From the NCBI RefSeq assembly GCF_002354895.1, contig NZ_CP023439.1, positions 1,364,001 through 1,428,000 on the forward strand: 64,000 bases of DNA, in the 5' to 3' direction. The position numbers and the translations under genes are program-made. The stretch comes from Thauera sp. K11. GTDB taxonomy: Bacteria; Pseudomonadota; Gammaproteobacteria; Burkholderiales; Rhodocyclaceae. This document shows, piece by piece, positions 50,650 to 60,611 of the stretch (position 1 is its first letter; each line of letters starts with the position of its first letter). Under the pieces are notes generated by a model. It saw only the letters and a program-made list of their open reading frames with translations, was not told the origin of the DNA and searched no databases.

Positions 50650-50762
50650 CCGGCCTTTGCACGGCCGGCCCGTTGCGCAGGCGCAGAGCAGTGCTCTGCG
50701 AAACCCCTGCACCCTCCACGGGGGAGGGACGCCGCCTTCGGGCGGCCGTGCGGCGGCGCTCA
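50650..50762 (-). repeat. Dispersed four-hairpin repeat, copy B
   Basis: On the minus strand it begins immediately at the TGA stop of the spermidine-synthase-like gene and shows GCCGCCCGAAGGCGGC, CCCTCCCCCGTGGAGGG, the palindrome GCAGAGCACTGCTCTGC and CCGGCCGTGCAAAGGCCGG. The layout and orientation relative to the host gene are the same as in copy A at 43638. Confidence 0.8.
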
Positions 50763-51620
50763 GGCCGACAGGCGCTGGGCCAGGCGCAGCGTCTGGCCGC
50801 GCTCGAGTTGCTGCGCGAAGGCGGTGAAATCCAGCTTCAGCCGCTTCTGCAGTTCGAGCGCGATGGCGCGCATGAACTTCCAGCGCGGCTCGAAGGCGAC
50901 ATCGCGGAAGGCGAAGAGGACGTAGTTGCCGTCCTCCCGTACCGACATCGCGATCACCGCGTCGTCGAACGCGGTGAGCAGGCGCTCGACGTGGCGCGCG
51001 TAGGTCTCCCTGCCGCCGGCGACGTTCATGACCAGCACGCCGTTGGCCGACAGACGCCGCCGCGCCTGCTCGTAGAACTCGAAGCTGGCGAGTTCCTCGG
51101 CCAGGCCGTCGGCGCCGAAGGCATCGACCAGCAGCACGTCGATGCGGCCCGGATGCACGGCCACGAACTGCGCGCCGTCGGCATGGACCACCCGCAGCCG
51201 GTCATCGTCGGGCGGCACGCGGAACTGCTCGCGCAATGCGATGACGTCGGCGTCGATCTCGGCCACGGCGAGTTCGGTGGCGGGCAGGTGCCGGTGGCAG
51301 AAGTTGACCAGCGAACCGCCGCCCAGCCCGATCATCACCATCCTGCGCGGCCGCGGATGGAACAGCAGGAAGGCCATCATGCGCTGCGCGTAGCCCAGTT
51401 GCAGCGTGCAGGGATCGGCCACCTTGACGACGCTCTGCACGTAGCCGAGGCTGAAGTGCAGGGCCCGCAGGCCGCCGTGCTCGAGCACGAAGGGGCGTCC
51501 GTAGCTGCCGTCGAGCAGGCGTGCGCGCAGGGTTTCGGCATCGCTGCCGGGGGGCTCGAGCAAGCGGATGGTGCCGGGCTCGTCGGGGAAAGGGCTGGGG
51601 ATTTCGAACAGGGTGTTCAC
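50760..51620 (-). CDS. Spermidine synthase-like methyltransferase-fold protein
   Basis: A 286-residue Rossmann-fold protein of the spermidine synthase (SpeE-like) superfamily. The cofactor loop MIGLGGGSLVNFCHRHLP lies near residue 95 and the acidic strand end VAEIDADVIALREQF near 119, followed by DVLLVDAFG. The N-terminal beta domain is short and the active-site tetrad of true polyamine synthases is not obvious, so it may use another substrate; such orphan members are common. It starts with GTG at 51620. The stop codon is the first codon of the dispersed repeat copy B. Confidence 0.78.
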   Translation of the reverse strand: MNTLFEIPSPFPDEPGTIRLLEPPGSDAETLRARLLDGSYGRPFVLEHGGLRALHFSLGYVQSVVKVADPCTLQLGYAQRMMAFLLFHPRPRRMVMIGLGGGSLVNFCHRHLPATELAVAEIDADVIALREQFRVPPDDDRLRVVHADGAQFVAVHPGRIDVLLVDAFGADGLAEELASFEFYEQARRRLSANGVLVMNVAGGRETYARHVERLLTAFDDAVIAMSVREDGNYVLFAFRDVAFEPRWKFMRAIALELQKRLKLDFTAFAQQLERGQTLRLAQRLSA

Positions 51621-51684
51621 TGCGTGCTTCTGCTGCGGCCACGGTACCGGGCGCCGCCAGCGGCCGGTGCGGCCGCCGGGAGCG

Positions 51685-51709
51685 AAAACGCCGCCTGGCG
51701 TGGCGGCGT
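51685..51709 (-). terminator. Intrinsic terminator after metY
   Basis: On the minus strand ACGCCGCC pairs with GGCGGCGT around a 6-base loop, followed by TTT C. It lies 48 bases past the metY stop and before the spermidine-synthase-like gene. Confidence 0.7.
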
Positions 51710-51757
51710 GCCTCATGCGCTGGAAGGGAAGGGGCGCCCTTTCCGGCATGGCGGAGG

Positions 51758-53029
51758 TCAGACCGCGGCCAGTGCCTGGTCGAGGTCGGCGAGGATGTCG
51801 TCGATGTGCTCGATGCCGATCGACAGGCGCACCATGTCGGGCGACACGCCGGCCTTGGCGAGTTCTTCCGGCGCCAGCTGGCGGTGCGTGGTGGAGGCGG
51901 GGTGGCAGGCGAGCGACTTGGCGTCGCCGATGTTCACCAGGCGGGTCACCAGCTTCAGCGCGTCCTGGAAGCGCGCCCCGGCCTCGAGGCCGCCCTTCAC
52001 GCCGAAGGACAGGATGCCGGACGCGCGTCCGCCCATGTACTTCTGCACCAGGCCGTAGTCCTGGTGGTCGGGAAGGCCGGCATAGTTCACCCACTCCACC
52101 TTGGCATGCCCGCGCAGGAACTCGGCGACCTCGATCGTGTTCGTGCAGATGCGGTCCATGCGCAGCGTCACCGTCTCGATGCCCTGCAGGATCAGGAAGG
52201 CGTTGAAGGGCGACAGCGCGGCGCCGGTGTTGCGCAGCGGCACCACGCGGGCGCGGGCGATGTAGGCCGCGGCGCCCAGCGCCTCGGTATAGACCACGCC
52301 GTGGTAGGACACGTCGGGTTCGTTCAGGCGCCGGAAGCGCGCCTTGTGCTCCGCCCACGGGAATTTGCCCGAATCGACGATGACGCCGCCGATCGAATTG
52401 CCGTGGCCGCCGAGGTACTTGGTCAGCGAATGCACCACGATGTCGGCGCCGTGCTCGAACGGCCGGCACAGATAGGGCGTGGGCACCGTGTTGTCGACGA
52501 TCAGCGGCACGCCGGCCTTGTGCGCGATGTCGGCCAGGCGCTCGAAATCGGTGACGTTGCCGAGCGGGTTGCCCACCGATTCGCAGAAGATGGCCTTGGT
52601 GCGCCCGTCGATCAGCCCGGCGAAGGCGTCCGGGTCGCGGTAGTCGGCAAAGCGCACCTCGATGCCCAGTTGCGGGAAGGTGTGCGCGAACAGGTTGTAG
52701 GTGCCGCCGTAGAGGGTCGCCGCGGACACGATGTTGTCGCCCGCCTCGGCGATCGTCTGGATCGCGTAGCTGATCGCCGCCATGCCGGAGGCCACCGCCA
52801 GCGCGCCGATGCCGCCTTCCATCGCCGCCACGCGCTGCTCGAGCACCGCGGTGGTCGGGTTCATGATGCGGGTGTAGATGTTGCCCTGCACCTTGAGGTC
52901 GAACAGATCGGCGCCGTGCTGCGTGTCGTCGAAGGCGTAGGACGTCGTCTGGTAGATCGGCACCGCCACCGCCTTGGTGGTCGGATCGGGCGAGTAGCCG
53001 CCGTGGACGGCGAGAGTCTCGAGCTTCAT
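51758..53029 (-). CDS. metY: O-acetylhomoserine sulfhydrylase (O-acetylhomoserine aminocarboxypropyltransferase)
   Basis: This PLP enzyme makes homocysteine from O-acetylhomoserine and sulfide in direct methionine biosynthesis. The 423 residues match the family. The PLP Lys is Lys204 in [16 protein letters not shown]; other hallmarks are [17 protein letters not shown] near 52-68, the substrate-site VASGMAAI and the closing [20 protein letters not shown]. The start [16 protein letters not shown] is canonical. gcvT lies 92 bases upstream on the same strand. No SAM or SAH riboswitch fold was recognised in the short upstream gap. Confidence 0.95.
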   Translation of the reverse strand: MKLETLAVHGGYSPDPTTKAVAVPIYQTTSYAFDDTQHGADLFDLKVQGNIYTRIMNPTTAVLEQRVAAMEGGIGALAVASGMAAISYAIQTIAEAGDNIVSAATLYGGTYNLFAHTFPQLGIEVRFADYRDPDAFAGLIDGRTKAIFCESVGNPLGNVTDFERLADIAHKAGVPLIVDNTVPTPYLCRPFEHGADIVVHSLTKYLGGHGNSIGGVIVDSGKFPWAEHKARFRRLNEPDVSYHGVVYTEALGAAAYIARARVVPLRNTGAALSPFNAFLILQGIETVTLRMDRICTNTIEVAEFLRGHAKVEWVNYAGLPDHQDYGLVQKYMGGRASGILSFGVKGGLEAGARFQDALKLVTRLVNIGDAKSLACHPASTTHRQLAPEELAKAGVSPDMVRLSIGIEHIDDILADLDQALAAV

Positions 53030-53121
53030 TCAGTGGTACTCCCTCTTGTGATCGAGCGCACGAGTATAGCCATTGCGCAATCCGGACCGAAGTGCCGCGT
53101 GGCGGGACGTGCGGCCGCCGC

Positions 53122-54252
53122 TCAGCCCCGGTAGTAGCGCTGCGGCACGAAGGGCATCTTCGCGACATCCACCGGCACGGTCTTGCCGCGCACGATGGCG
53201 CCCAGGCGGGTGCCGGGCGTTGCCAGCGCGGTTTCCACGTAGCCCATCGCCACCGGTGCGCCCAGCGTCGGGCCGAAACCGCCGCTGGTGACCGTGCCGA
53301 CGACGCGTCCGTCGGCATCGACGACGTCCGCCCCCTCGCGGACCGGCACCCGTTCCCTGGGCAGCAGGCCCACGCGCCTGCGCGCCACGCCCTCGGCGAT
53401 CTGGCGCTGGATCAGGTCCGCGCCGGGGTAGCCGCCGGCACGGGCGCCGCCGGGGCGGCGTTCCCTGGACAGGGCCCAGAGCAGGCTGCCTTCCACCGGC
53501 GTGGTGGCCGGGTCGAGATCGTGGCCGTAGAGGCACAGGCCGGCTTCGAGGCGCAGCGAATCGCGCGCGCCCAGGCCCACCGGCTGGACTTCCGGCTGGG
53601 ACAGCAGCAGGCGGGCGAGCGCTTCCGCCTGGTCGGCGGGCACCGAGATCTCGAAGCCGTCCTCGCCGGTGTAGCCGGAGCGGCTGACGATGCAATCGGC
53701 ACCGTGCAACTGCACGCGGGCGATCGTCATGAACACCATCTTCGCGGTCTCGGGCGCAAGGCGCGCCAGCACGGCGCCCGCGGCGGGGCCTTGCAGCGCG
53801 AGCAGGGCGCGGTCTTCCAGCACCTCGATGCCGCAGCGGCCGGCGAGGTGTGTCCGCAGGTGGGCGATGTCCTGCGCCTTGCAGGCGGCATTGACGACGA
53901 GGAACAGGCTGTCGCCGAGATTCGCCACCATCAGGTCGTCCAGGATGCCGCCGGCGGCGTTGGTGAACAGCGCATAGCGCTGCGTGCCCGCCGGCAGGCC
54001 GACGACGTCGACAGGCACCAGGGATTCGAGTGCCGCCGCGGCATCCGGTCCGCCCAGCCGGATCTGGCCCATGTGGGACACGTCGAACAGGCCGGCCCGG
54101 GTGCGGGTGTGGGTGTGTTCCTTGATGATCCCAGCCGGGTACTGGACCGGCATGTCGTAGCCGGCGAAGGGCACCATGCGCGCGCCCAGTTCGAGGTGCA
54201 GCGCATGCAGCGGGGTGTGGAGCAGGGGCTGGCCGGAAGAGGTGTCGCTCAT
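53122..54252 (-). CDS. gcvT: Aminomethyltransferase, glycine cleavage system T protein
   Basis: GcvT moves the methylene of lipoyl-bound aminomethyl from GcvH to tetrahydrofolate and releases ammonia. The 376-residue protein has the family stretch FDVSHMGQIRLGGPDA near residue 55, SRSGYTGEDGFEISVP near 190, the folate-site GLGARDSLRLEAGLCLYGHDL near 227, and a C-terminal barrel. The ATG at 54252 is chosen; another ATG 5 codons upstream is possible. gcvH and gcvP are not adjacent here, which is unusual for enterics but normal in many betaproteobacteria. No glycine riboswitch was recognised upstream. Confidence 0.94.
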   Translation of the reverse strand: MSDTSSGQPLLHTPLHALHLELGARMVPFAGYDMPVQYPAGIIKEHTHTRTRAGLFDVSHMGQIRLGGPDAAAALESLVPVDVVGLPAGTQRYALFTNAAGGILDDLMVANLGDSLFLVVNAACKAQDIAHLRTHLAGRCGIEVLEDRALLALQGPAAGAVLARLAPETAKMVFMTIARVQLHGADCIVSRSGYTGEDGFEISVPADQAEALARLLLSQPEVQPVGLGARDSLRLEAGLCLYGHDLDPATTPVEGSLLWALSRERRPGGARAGGYPGADLIQRQIAEGVARRRVGLLPRERVPVREGADVVDADGRVVGTVTSGGFGPTLGAPVAMGYVETALATPGTRLGAIVRGKTVPVDVAKMPFVPQRYYRG

Positions 54253-54384
54253 GACGTGGGGCTCCATGACGGATGTTGCGGAACGGGCCGCGTGCGGCGG
54301 TGCCGTGCGGGCGCGGCCCCGGGGCTGGCGGCGAAAGCCCGATTATCGCGGAAACCGGTGCGGGGCGCGCCTGCGGTGCCCGGC

Positions 54385-54408
54385 GTGAGGGAAATCGTGA
54401 GGGAAATC
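54385..54408 (+). repeat. 12-bp tandem duplication in the gcvT-dnaE2 gap
   Basis: GTGAGGGAAATC occurs twice without spacing. It lies in the 215-base gap between dnaE2 and gcvT, upstream of gcvT on its strand; no other feature was found there. Confidence 0.5.
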
Positions 54409-54467
54409 GGCGGAGGATCGGCGCCCGCTTGGGGGATCGCCTGCCGTCCGGCGGCGCCGCGGCGGGT

Positions 54468-57400
54468 TCAGTGGAAGTCCCGGCTGCGGGTGTCGAGTTC
54501 GCCGAGCAGGGCGGAGTGGTCCACCGCGCGGCTGGCCTGCAGATGCACCACGCCGCTCCGGCGGCTGACCTGGCCGTAGATGCCGAGCAGCCTGGCGCCG
54601 AGCAGGATGCGGCGTTGGCGCTCGAGCAGTTCGGGGCGGACGATGACGTTGATCAGCCCGGTCTCGTCTTCCAGCGTGATGAACATCGCGCCCTTGGCGG
54701 TGCCGGGGCGCTGGCGGCAGGTCACCAGTCCGGCGCTGCGCACCAGCATGCGGTCGGGCGCGGAGGCGACCTCGGCCGCCGACAGGAAGCGCAGCACGGC
54801 GAGTTCGGCGCGCAGCAGGGCGAGCGGATGGCGGCCGAGGGTGAAGCCGAGCCGGGCGTAGTCGGCGCGCAGGTCTTCGGCCTCCGTGGGGGGCTGGAGC
54901 GCGGCGGGCACGTCGGCGCCAGGCGCATCGGCCAGCAGGCCCGGCAGCGGCGTGCCGCCGGCGGCCTGCCACAGCGCCTGGCGGCGGTGGCCGGCGATGC
55001 TGGCGAGCGCGCCGGCGGTGGCGAGAGCGTGCAGCGCGCCGGCATCGAGCGCGGCCCGCACGGCGAGTTCCTCGACGCCGGCGAAGCGGCCGCCGGCCCT
55101 TGCCGCCCGGCCGGCCGCGGAACCGCCGGTGCGGGCGGCGACGATACGCCCGGCCGCATCAGCGGGCAGCCCGCGCACCATGCGCAGGCCCAGCCGCACC
55201 GCCGGTCCGGCCGACGCCTCGATCGCTTCCAGCGTGCACTCCCGCTCGCTGGCGTTGACGTCGGGCGCGCGGATCTCGACGCCGTGGCGGCGCGCGTCCT
55301 GGATCAGTTGCGAGGGCGAGTAGAAACCCATCGGCTGGCTGTTCAGCAGGCCGCACAGGAAGGCGGCGGGCTCGAAGCGCTTCAGCCACGCCGACGCATA
55401 CACCAGCAGGGCGAAGCTGGCGGCGTGGGATTCCGGGAAGCCGTAGCTGCCGAAGCCTTCGACCTGGCGGCACAGGCGCTCGGCGAAATCGGCGTCGTAG
55501 CCGTTGGCGGCCATGCCGCTCAGCAGCTTGTCGCGGTAACGCTCGAGTTCGCCCTTGCGCCGCCAGGCGCCCATCGCGCGGCGCAGCCGGTCGGCTTCGC
55601 CGCCGGTGAAATCGGCCGCCACCACCGCGAGCTGCATCACCTGTTCCTGGAAGATGGGCACGCCCATGGTGCGGGCCAGCACCTCGCGGATCTCCGGGCG
55701 CAGGCCGGCGAGCGGGTCTTCGCCGCGCCTGGCGCGGGCGCGCGCCTCGAGATAGGGATGCACCATGCCGCCCTGGATGGGACCGGGACGCACGATGGCG
55801 ACCTCCACCACCAGATCGTAGAAACGCTCCGGCCTGAGCCGCGGCAGCATGGTGAGCTGCGCGCGCGACTCGACCTGGAACAGCCCGATCGCATCGGCGC
55901 GCGACAGCATCTCGTACACGGCGGGCTCCTCGCGCGGGATGTTCGCCAGCGTCAGTTCCCGCCCGCGCCAGGCCGAGGCCAGGGCCATGCTGCGGCGCAG
56001 CGCCGACAGCATTCCCAGCGCGAGCACGTCGACCTTCAGCAGGCCGACGGTGTCGAGGTCGTCCTTGTCCCACTGGATCACGGTGCGTTCGGCCATCGCC
56101 GCGTTCTCCACCGGTACCAGTTCGTCGAGCCGGCCGCGGGCGATGACGAAGCCGCCGACGTGCTGCGACAGGTGGCGCGGAAAACCGATCAGTTCCTCGA
56201 CGAGGGCGGCGAGGTGGCGCACCACCGGGCTTTGCGGGTCCACGCCCGCATCCCGCAGCCGCTCGGGCAGGATCTGGCGGCCGTCGAACCAGAAATGGTC
56301 GCGCGTCAGGCGTTCGATCTGCGCTTCGCCCAGGCCCAGCGCGCGGCCGACGTCGCGCAGCGCGCTGCGGGCGCGGTAGGTGATCACGGTGGCGGCCAGC
56401 GCGGCGCGTTCGCGGCCATATTTGCGGTAGATGTACTGGATGACTTCCTCGCGCCGGTCGTGCTCGAAATCGACGTCGATGTCGGGCGGCTCGTTGCGTT
56501 CACGCGAGATGAAGCGTTCGACCAGCATGATGCCCAGCGCGGGATCGACCTCGGTGACGCCCAGCGCCCAGCACACCGCGGAATTCGCCGCCGAGCCGCG
56601 CCCCTGGCACAGGATGCCGGCGCTGCGGGCAAAGCGCACGACGTCGTGCACGGTGAGGAAGTAAGCCTCGTAACCCAGCTCGGCGATCAGCGCCAGTTCG
56701 TGCTCGATCCGGCCGCGGACGGCGGGCGGCACCGGGTCGGACGGCGGCGGCGTCCGGCCGGCGTCCGGCTCCGGCACGTCCGACCCCGGCACGTCGGGCA
56801 CGGCTTCGTGCCGCAGGAAACGCCAGCGCAGCCCGTCCTCGACCAGCCGGCGCAGCCAGGAGGTGGCCGTCTCGCCGGGCGGGACCAGTTCTTCCGGGTA
56901 TTCGTAGCGCAGTTCGTCCAGGCTGAAGCGGCAGCGCGCGGCCACCGCCAGGGTTTCCGCCAGCAATGCCGGCGGGTAGCGCCGCGCCAGCGCATCGCGG
57001 TCGTGCAGCCGGCGTTCGGCGTTCGGCGCCAGTTGCAGTCCGGCTTCGGCCACGCTGCAATGCAGCCGCGTGGCGGTGAGCACGTCGGCGAGCGGGCGGC
57101 GGGCGGCGTCGTGCATCAGTGCGCCGGTGGCGGCCACCGCCGGCAGGCCGGCGGCGCGCGCGAGGCGGCGCAGGGCGGTGATGCGGGCGCGGTCCCGGCC
57201 GTCGAAGCCGACCGACACCGCCAGCCAGGCGCGGCCGGGAAAGAGCCCGGCCAGCCAGCGGGCGTCGGCGGGCAGGGCGGTGGCGTCCGGCAGGCCGGGC
57301 GGCGGTACCAGCAGCGCCAAGCAGTCCCGCAGGCCGGCCGGGGCGATGCGCCCGAACGCCTCGCGCGCCAAGTGGTATTCGCCCTTTGCCGCGGCACGCC

Positions 57401-57704
57401 GCGCGGTGGTGATCAGCCGCGACAACTGGCCGTAGCCCGCGCGGCAGGTGGCCAGCAGCACCACGCAGGGCCCGCCGGCGAGGTGGATCTCGCTGCCGAC
57501 GATCAGCTTCGGCGCGGCACCGGGCGGCAGATCCTGCAATGCGCGATGGGCGCGCACCACGCCGGCGAGCGAGCATTCGTCGGTGATCGCCAGCGCGGCG
57601 TAGCCGTACCCGGCTGCCCGCGCGACGAGTTCTTCGGGGTGCGAAGCGCCGCGCTGGAAGCTGAAGTTCGTCAGGCAATGGAGTTCGGCGTAGGGGGGAA
57701 GCAT
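54468..57704 (-). CDS. dnaE2: Error-prone DNA polymerase DnaE2
   Basis: DnaE2 is the C-family polymerase of damage-induced mutagenesis, working with ImuA/ImuB. The 1,078 residues start with the PHP-like domain in its DnaE2 form (YAELHCLTNFSFQRGASHPE), then the palm with PDIDVDF near residue 404 and VDVLALGM near 545 supplying the three catalytic Asp, the helix-hairpin-helix and the OB domain (GLVTCRQRPGTAKGAMF) near 985. No ribosome site is seen; a perfect LexA box lies 9-24 bases upstream of the ATG, so the message is probably short-leadered or leaderless and SOS-induced. imuA and imuB are not adjacent. Confidence 0.95.
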   Translation of the reverse strand: MLPPYAELHCLTNFSFQRGASHPEELVARAAGYGYAALAITDECSLAGVVRAHRALQDLPPGAAPKLIVGSEIHLAGGPCVVLLATCRAGYGQLSRLITTARRAAAKGEYHLAREAFGRIAPAGLRDCLALLVPPPGLPDATALPADARWLAGLFPGRAWLAVSVGFDGRDRARITALRRLARAAGLPAVAATGALMHDAARRPLADVLTATRLHCSVAEAGLQLAPNAERRLHDRDALARRYPPALLAETLAVAARCRFSLDELRYEYPEELVPPGETATSWLRRLVEDGLRWRFLRHEAVPDVPGSDVPEPDAGRTPPPSDPVPPAVRGRIEHELALIAELGYEAYFLTVHDVVRFARSAGILCQGRGSAANSAVCWALGVTEVDPALGIMLVERFISRERNEPPDIDVDFEHDRREEVIQYIYRKYGRERAALAATVITYRARSALRDVGRALGLGEAQIERLTRDHFWFDGRQILPERLRDAGVDPQSPVVRHLAALVEELIGFPRHLSQHVGGFVIARGRLDELVPVENAAMAERTVIQWDKDDLDTVGLLKVDVLALGMLSALRRSMALASAWRGRELTLANIPREEPAVYEMLSRADAIGLFQVESRAQLTMLPRLRPERFYDLVVEVAIVRPGPIQGGMVHPYLEARARARRGEDPLAGLRPEIREVLARTMGVPIFQEQVMQLAVVAADFTGGEADRLRRAMGAWRRKGELERYRDKLLSGMAANGYDADFAERLCRQVEGFGSYGFPESHAASFALLVYASAWLKRFEPAAFLCGLLNSQPMGFYSPSQLIQDARRHGVEIRAPDVNASERECTLEAIEASAGPAVRLGLRMVRGLPADAAGRIVAARTGGSAAGRAARAGGRFAGVEELAVRAALDAGALHALATAGALASIAGHRRQALWQAAGGTPLPGLLADAPGADVPAALQPPTEAEDLRADYARLGFTLGRHPLALLRAELAVLRFLSAAEVASAPDRMLVRSAGLVTCRQRPGTAKGAMFITLEDETGLINVIVRPELLERQRRILLGARLLGIYGQVSRRSGVVHLQASRAVDHSALLGELDTRSRDFH

Positions 57705-57712
57705 GTTGAAAA

Positions 57713-57728
57713 CTGTATTTAAATACAG
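57713..57728. promoter_or_regulatory. LexA box of dnaE2
   Basis: CTGTATTTAAATACAG is a perfect palindrome that matches the CTGT-N8-ACAG LexA consensus of gamma/betaproteobacteria. It lies 9 bases from the dnaE2 start codon and overlaps the likely -10 region, so bound LexA would block initiation. Confidence 0.9.
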
Positions 57729-57947
57729 TCATCGAAGTCAACAGCGGCCCTCTGATGCCAGGGGGAGCCGGCCGCCACGGGCCTGCCGCATTCCGGCCGC
57801 CGCGGCGGCGGCAGGGGCATCCGTGCCCTCTCTGCCGTGCCGCTGCCCATCGCCGCTTACACACTCATTTGTCGTCGGGCTCCCCAGCGGCCGTCATCCC
57901 CGGCACAATGCCGGCCTCGCCATCTCCGGCCCGTCCCCGATCGATCG

Positions 57948-59196
57948 ATGCGTTACGAATTTCTCGTCGGCCTGCGCTATACCCGCTCACGCAAGCGGGC
58001 GCAGGGCCGCAACCGCTTCATCTCCTTCATCTCCCTGGTGTCGATGCTGGGCATCGCGCTCGGCGTCGCGGCGCTGATCGTGGTGCTGTCGGTGATGAAC
58101 GGCTTCCAGGAGGAACTGCGCACCCGCATCCTCGGCGTGGCCTCGCACGTGCAGATCCAGGGGATCGGCACCGGGCTGGCGTCCTGGCAGCAGGTGGCCG
58201 ACGAAGCGGTGCGGCATCCGTCGGTGAAGGCGGCGGCGCCCTATGTGCAGGAGCAGGGCATGCTGTCCTTCGACGAGGCGGTGCGCGGCACCATGGTGCG
58301 CGGCGTGATCCCCTCCGAGGAGGACAAGGTGGCCGATTTCGCCCAGCACATGAAGGCGGGCGCGTTCGAGGCGCTGCAGCCGGGCCGCTTCGGCATCGTG
58401 CTGGGGCGCGACCTGGCGCTGGCGCTGCGCGTCACGCCGGGCGACAAGGTCACGCTGATCGCGCCGCAGGGCCTGGTGACGCCGGCGGCGGTGCTGCCCC
58501 GCGTCAAGCAGTTCGAGGTGGTTGGCGTGTTCGAGGCCGGCATGTACGAATACGACTCGGGCCTCGCCCTGATCCACCTCGCCGATGCCCAGGCGCTGTA
58601 CCGCATGGGCGAGGAGGTGAGCGGGGTGCGGCTCAAGCTCGACGACCTGTTCGCCGCGCCGCGGGTGGCGCGCGAACTGGCCGCCACGCTGACGGAACCG
58701 GGCCTCGTCGTTGCCGACTGGACGCGCAGCCACGCCAATTTCTTCCGCGCGGTGGCGCTGGAGAAAACGATGATGACGCTGATCCTGTTCCTGATCGTCG
58801 CGGTGGCCGCCTTCAACATCGTGTCCACGCTGGTGATGGCGGTGCAGGAAAAGTATGCCGACATCGCCATCCTGCGCACGCTGGGCGCCAGCCCGGCATC
58901 GATCATGGCGGTGTTCGTGCTGCAGGGCACGATCATCGGCCTCGTCGGCCTGGCCGGCGGCGTGGCCGGCGGCTTGCTGATCGCGCACAACCTGGACGTG
59001 GTGATCCCCGTGCTCGAGACGATCACCGGCATGACGCTGTGGAACAAGGAGATCTACTACATCGACGAGCTGCCGTCCAAGGTCCTGTGGAGCGACGTCG
59101 TCAGCATCGTGTCGGTGTCCTTCGCGCTCACCCTGCTGGCGGCGCTGTACCCCAGTTGGCGGGCATCGAAGGTGAATCCGGCGGAGGCGCTGCGCT

Positions 59197-59204
<8 letters not shown>
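57948..59204 (+). CDS. Lipoprotein-releasing ABC transporter permease, LolC/LolE type
   Basis: LolC/E is the membrane component that extracts mature lipoproteins from the inner membrane and passes them to LolA. The 418-residue protein starts [16 protein letters not shown], has one N-terminal helix ([20 protein letters not shown]), a large periplasmic MacB-type domain (about 45-265) and three C-terminal FtsX helices ending NPAEALRYE. One permease gene is present, which in betaproteobacteria often means a LolF-like homodimer. A CACAAT -10-like box lies about 45 bases upstream. It overlaps lolD by 8 bases. Confidence 0.9.
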
Positions 59205-59913
<709 letters not shown>

Positions 59914-59954
59914 GCCGCAGCCGGGCCGGGCCGGGCGGGCAGGGGCGCCCGCCA

Positions 59955-60521
59955 TCAGGCGCCGTTTGCCGGATTCCGCGCCGCCGCATGCCGGGCCCGG
60001 CGGCTGCGCCAGTGGCGGATCAGCCACCAGCGCCAGCACGCCTTCACGCCCAGGTAGCCCGCCAGCGACAGGATGGCCGCCAGCAGCACGAGCCCGAGCG
60101 CGAGCGGCTTGCCCAGGCCCGCCATCCAGCCGATCAGCCCGGACACCCAGCCCCCCAGATCCATGCCTGCCATCTCCGGCGGCGGGGTGAAGTGCGTGGT
60201 CCCGTTGCCCATCACCCAGTTGCCCAGCTCGAAGGCGACGACGTAGAGGGGGACGATGGTGATCGGGTTCGTGTACAGCGTGCATAGCAGCGCGAGCGGC
60301 AGGTTCACCCGCAGCACGACGCAGCAGATCGCCGCCCCCAGCATCTGCAGCGGACCGGGGATCAGCCCGCAGAACAGTCCCACCGCCACCGCGCCCGCGG
60401 CCGAATGCCGGTTCAGGTGCCACAGGCGCGGATGCAGCAGCGTGCCGGCGAAGGGGCGCAGCCAGCGGTTGTCGCGGATGGCATCGTGATCGGGAAGGAG
60501 CTGCTTGAGGCGTTTGCGCAT
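59955..60521 (-). CDS. DUF2062 membrane protein
   Basis: A 188-residue protein with a basic N-terminus (MRKRLKQLLPDHDAIRDNRWL) and DUF2062 hallmarks: HPRLWHLNRHSAAGAVAVGLFCGLIPGPLQ and LYTNPITIVPLYV, followed by two more hydrophobic helices and a basic tail. Function is unknown, though some homologues are fused to glycosyltransferases. An ATG 10 codons upstream (60551) is an alternative start. The gene is convergent with lolD and divergent from comEC. Confidence 0.85.
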   Translation of the reverse strand: MRKRLKQLLPDHDAIRDNRWLRPFAGTLLHPRLWHLNRHSAAGAVAVGLFCGLIPGPLQMLGAAICCVVLRVNLPLALLCTLYTNPITIVPLYVVAFELGNWVMGNGTTHFTPPPEMAGMDLGGWVSGLIGWMAGLGKPLALGLVLLAAILSLAGYLGVKACWRWWLIRHWRSRRARHAAARNPANGA

Positions 60522-60611
60522 GGTCGGGAGCGGCGGCGGTTCCGGCAGCATGGCACATGCGGGAACGCGGGGCTTGCCGCCAGGGGATTGACGTTGGCAT
60601 CATTGGATGCC

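Noticed and set aside
46939..50712. A very long open frame antisense to the DUF748 gene, and similar frames opposite the acetoacetyl-CoA synthetase and phosphate permease genes
   Set aside because: At this GC content stops are rare in antisense frames; the translations are rich in Arg, Ala, His and Gln with no recognisable domain, while the sense frames are clear family members.
51710..51757. Palindrome around GGAAGGGAAGGGGCGCCCTTTCC as a second terminator
   Set aside because: The pairing is imperfect, there is no T run, and a better terminator for metY lies right beside it.
53030..53121. SAM or SAH riboswitch upstream of metY
   Set aside because: The gap is only 92 bases and lacks the conserved SAM/SAH aptamer motifs.
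54253..54467. Glycine riboswitch upstream of gcvT
   Set aside because: The tandem aptamer core was looked for on the minus strand and no matching conserved segments were seen; only a 12-bp tandem duplication was found.
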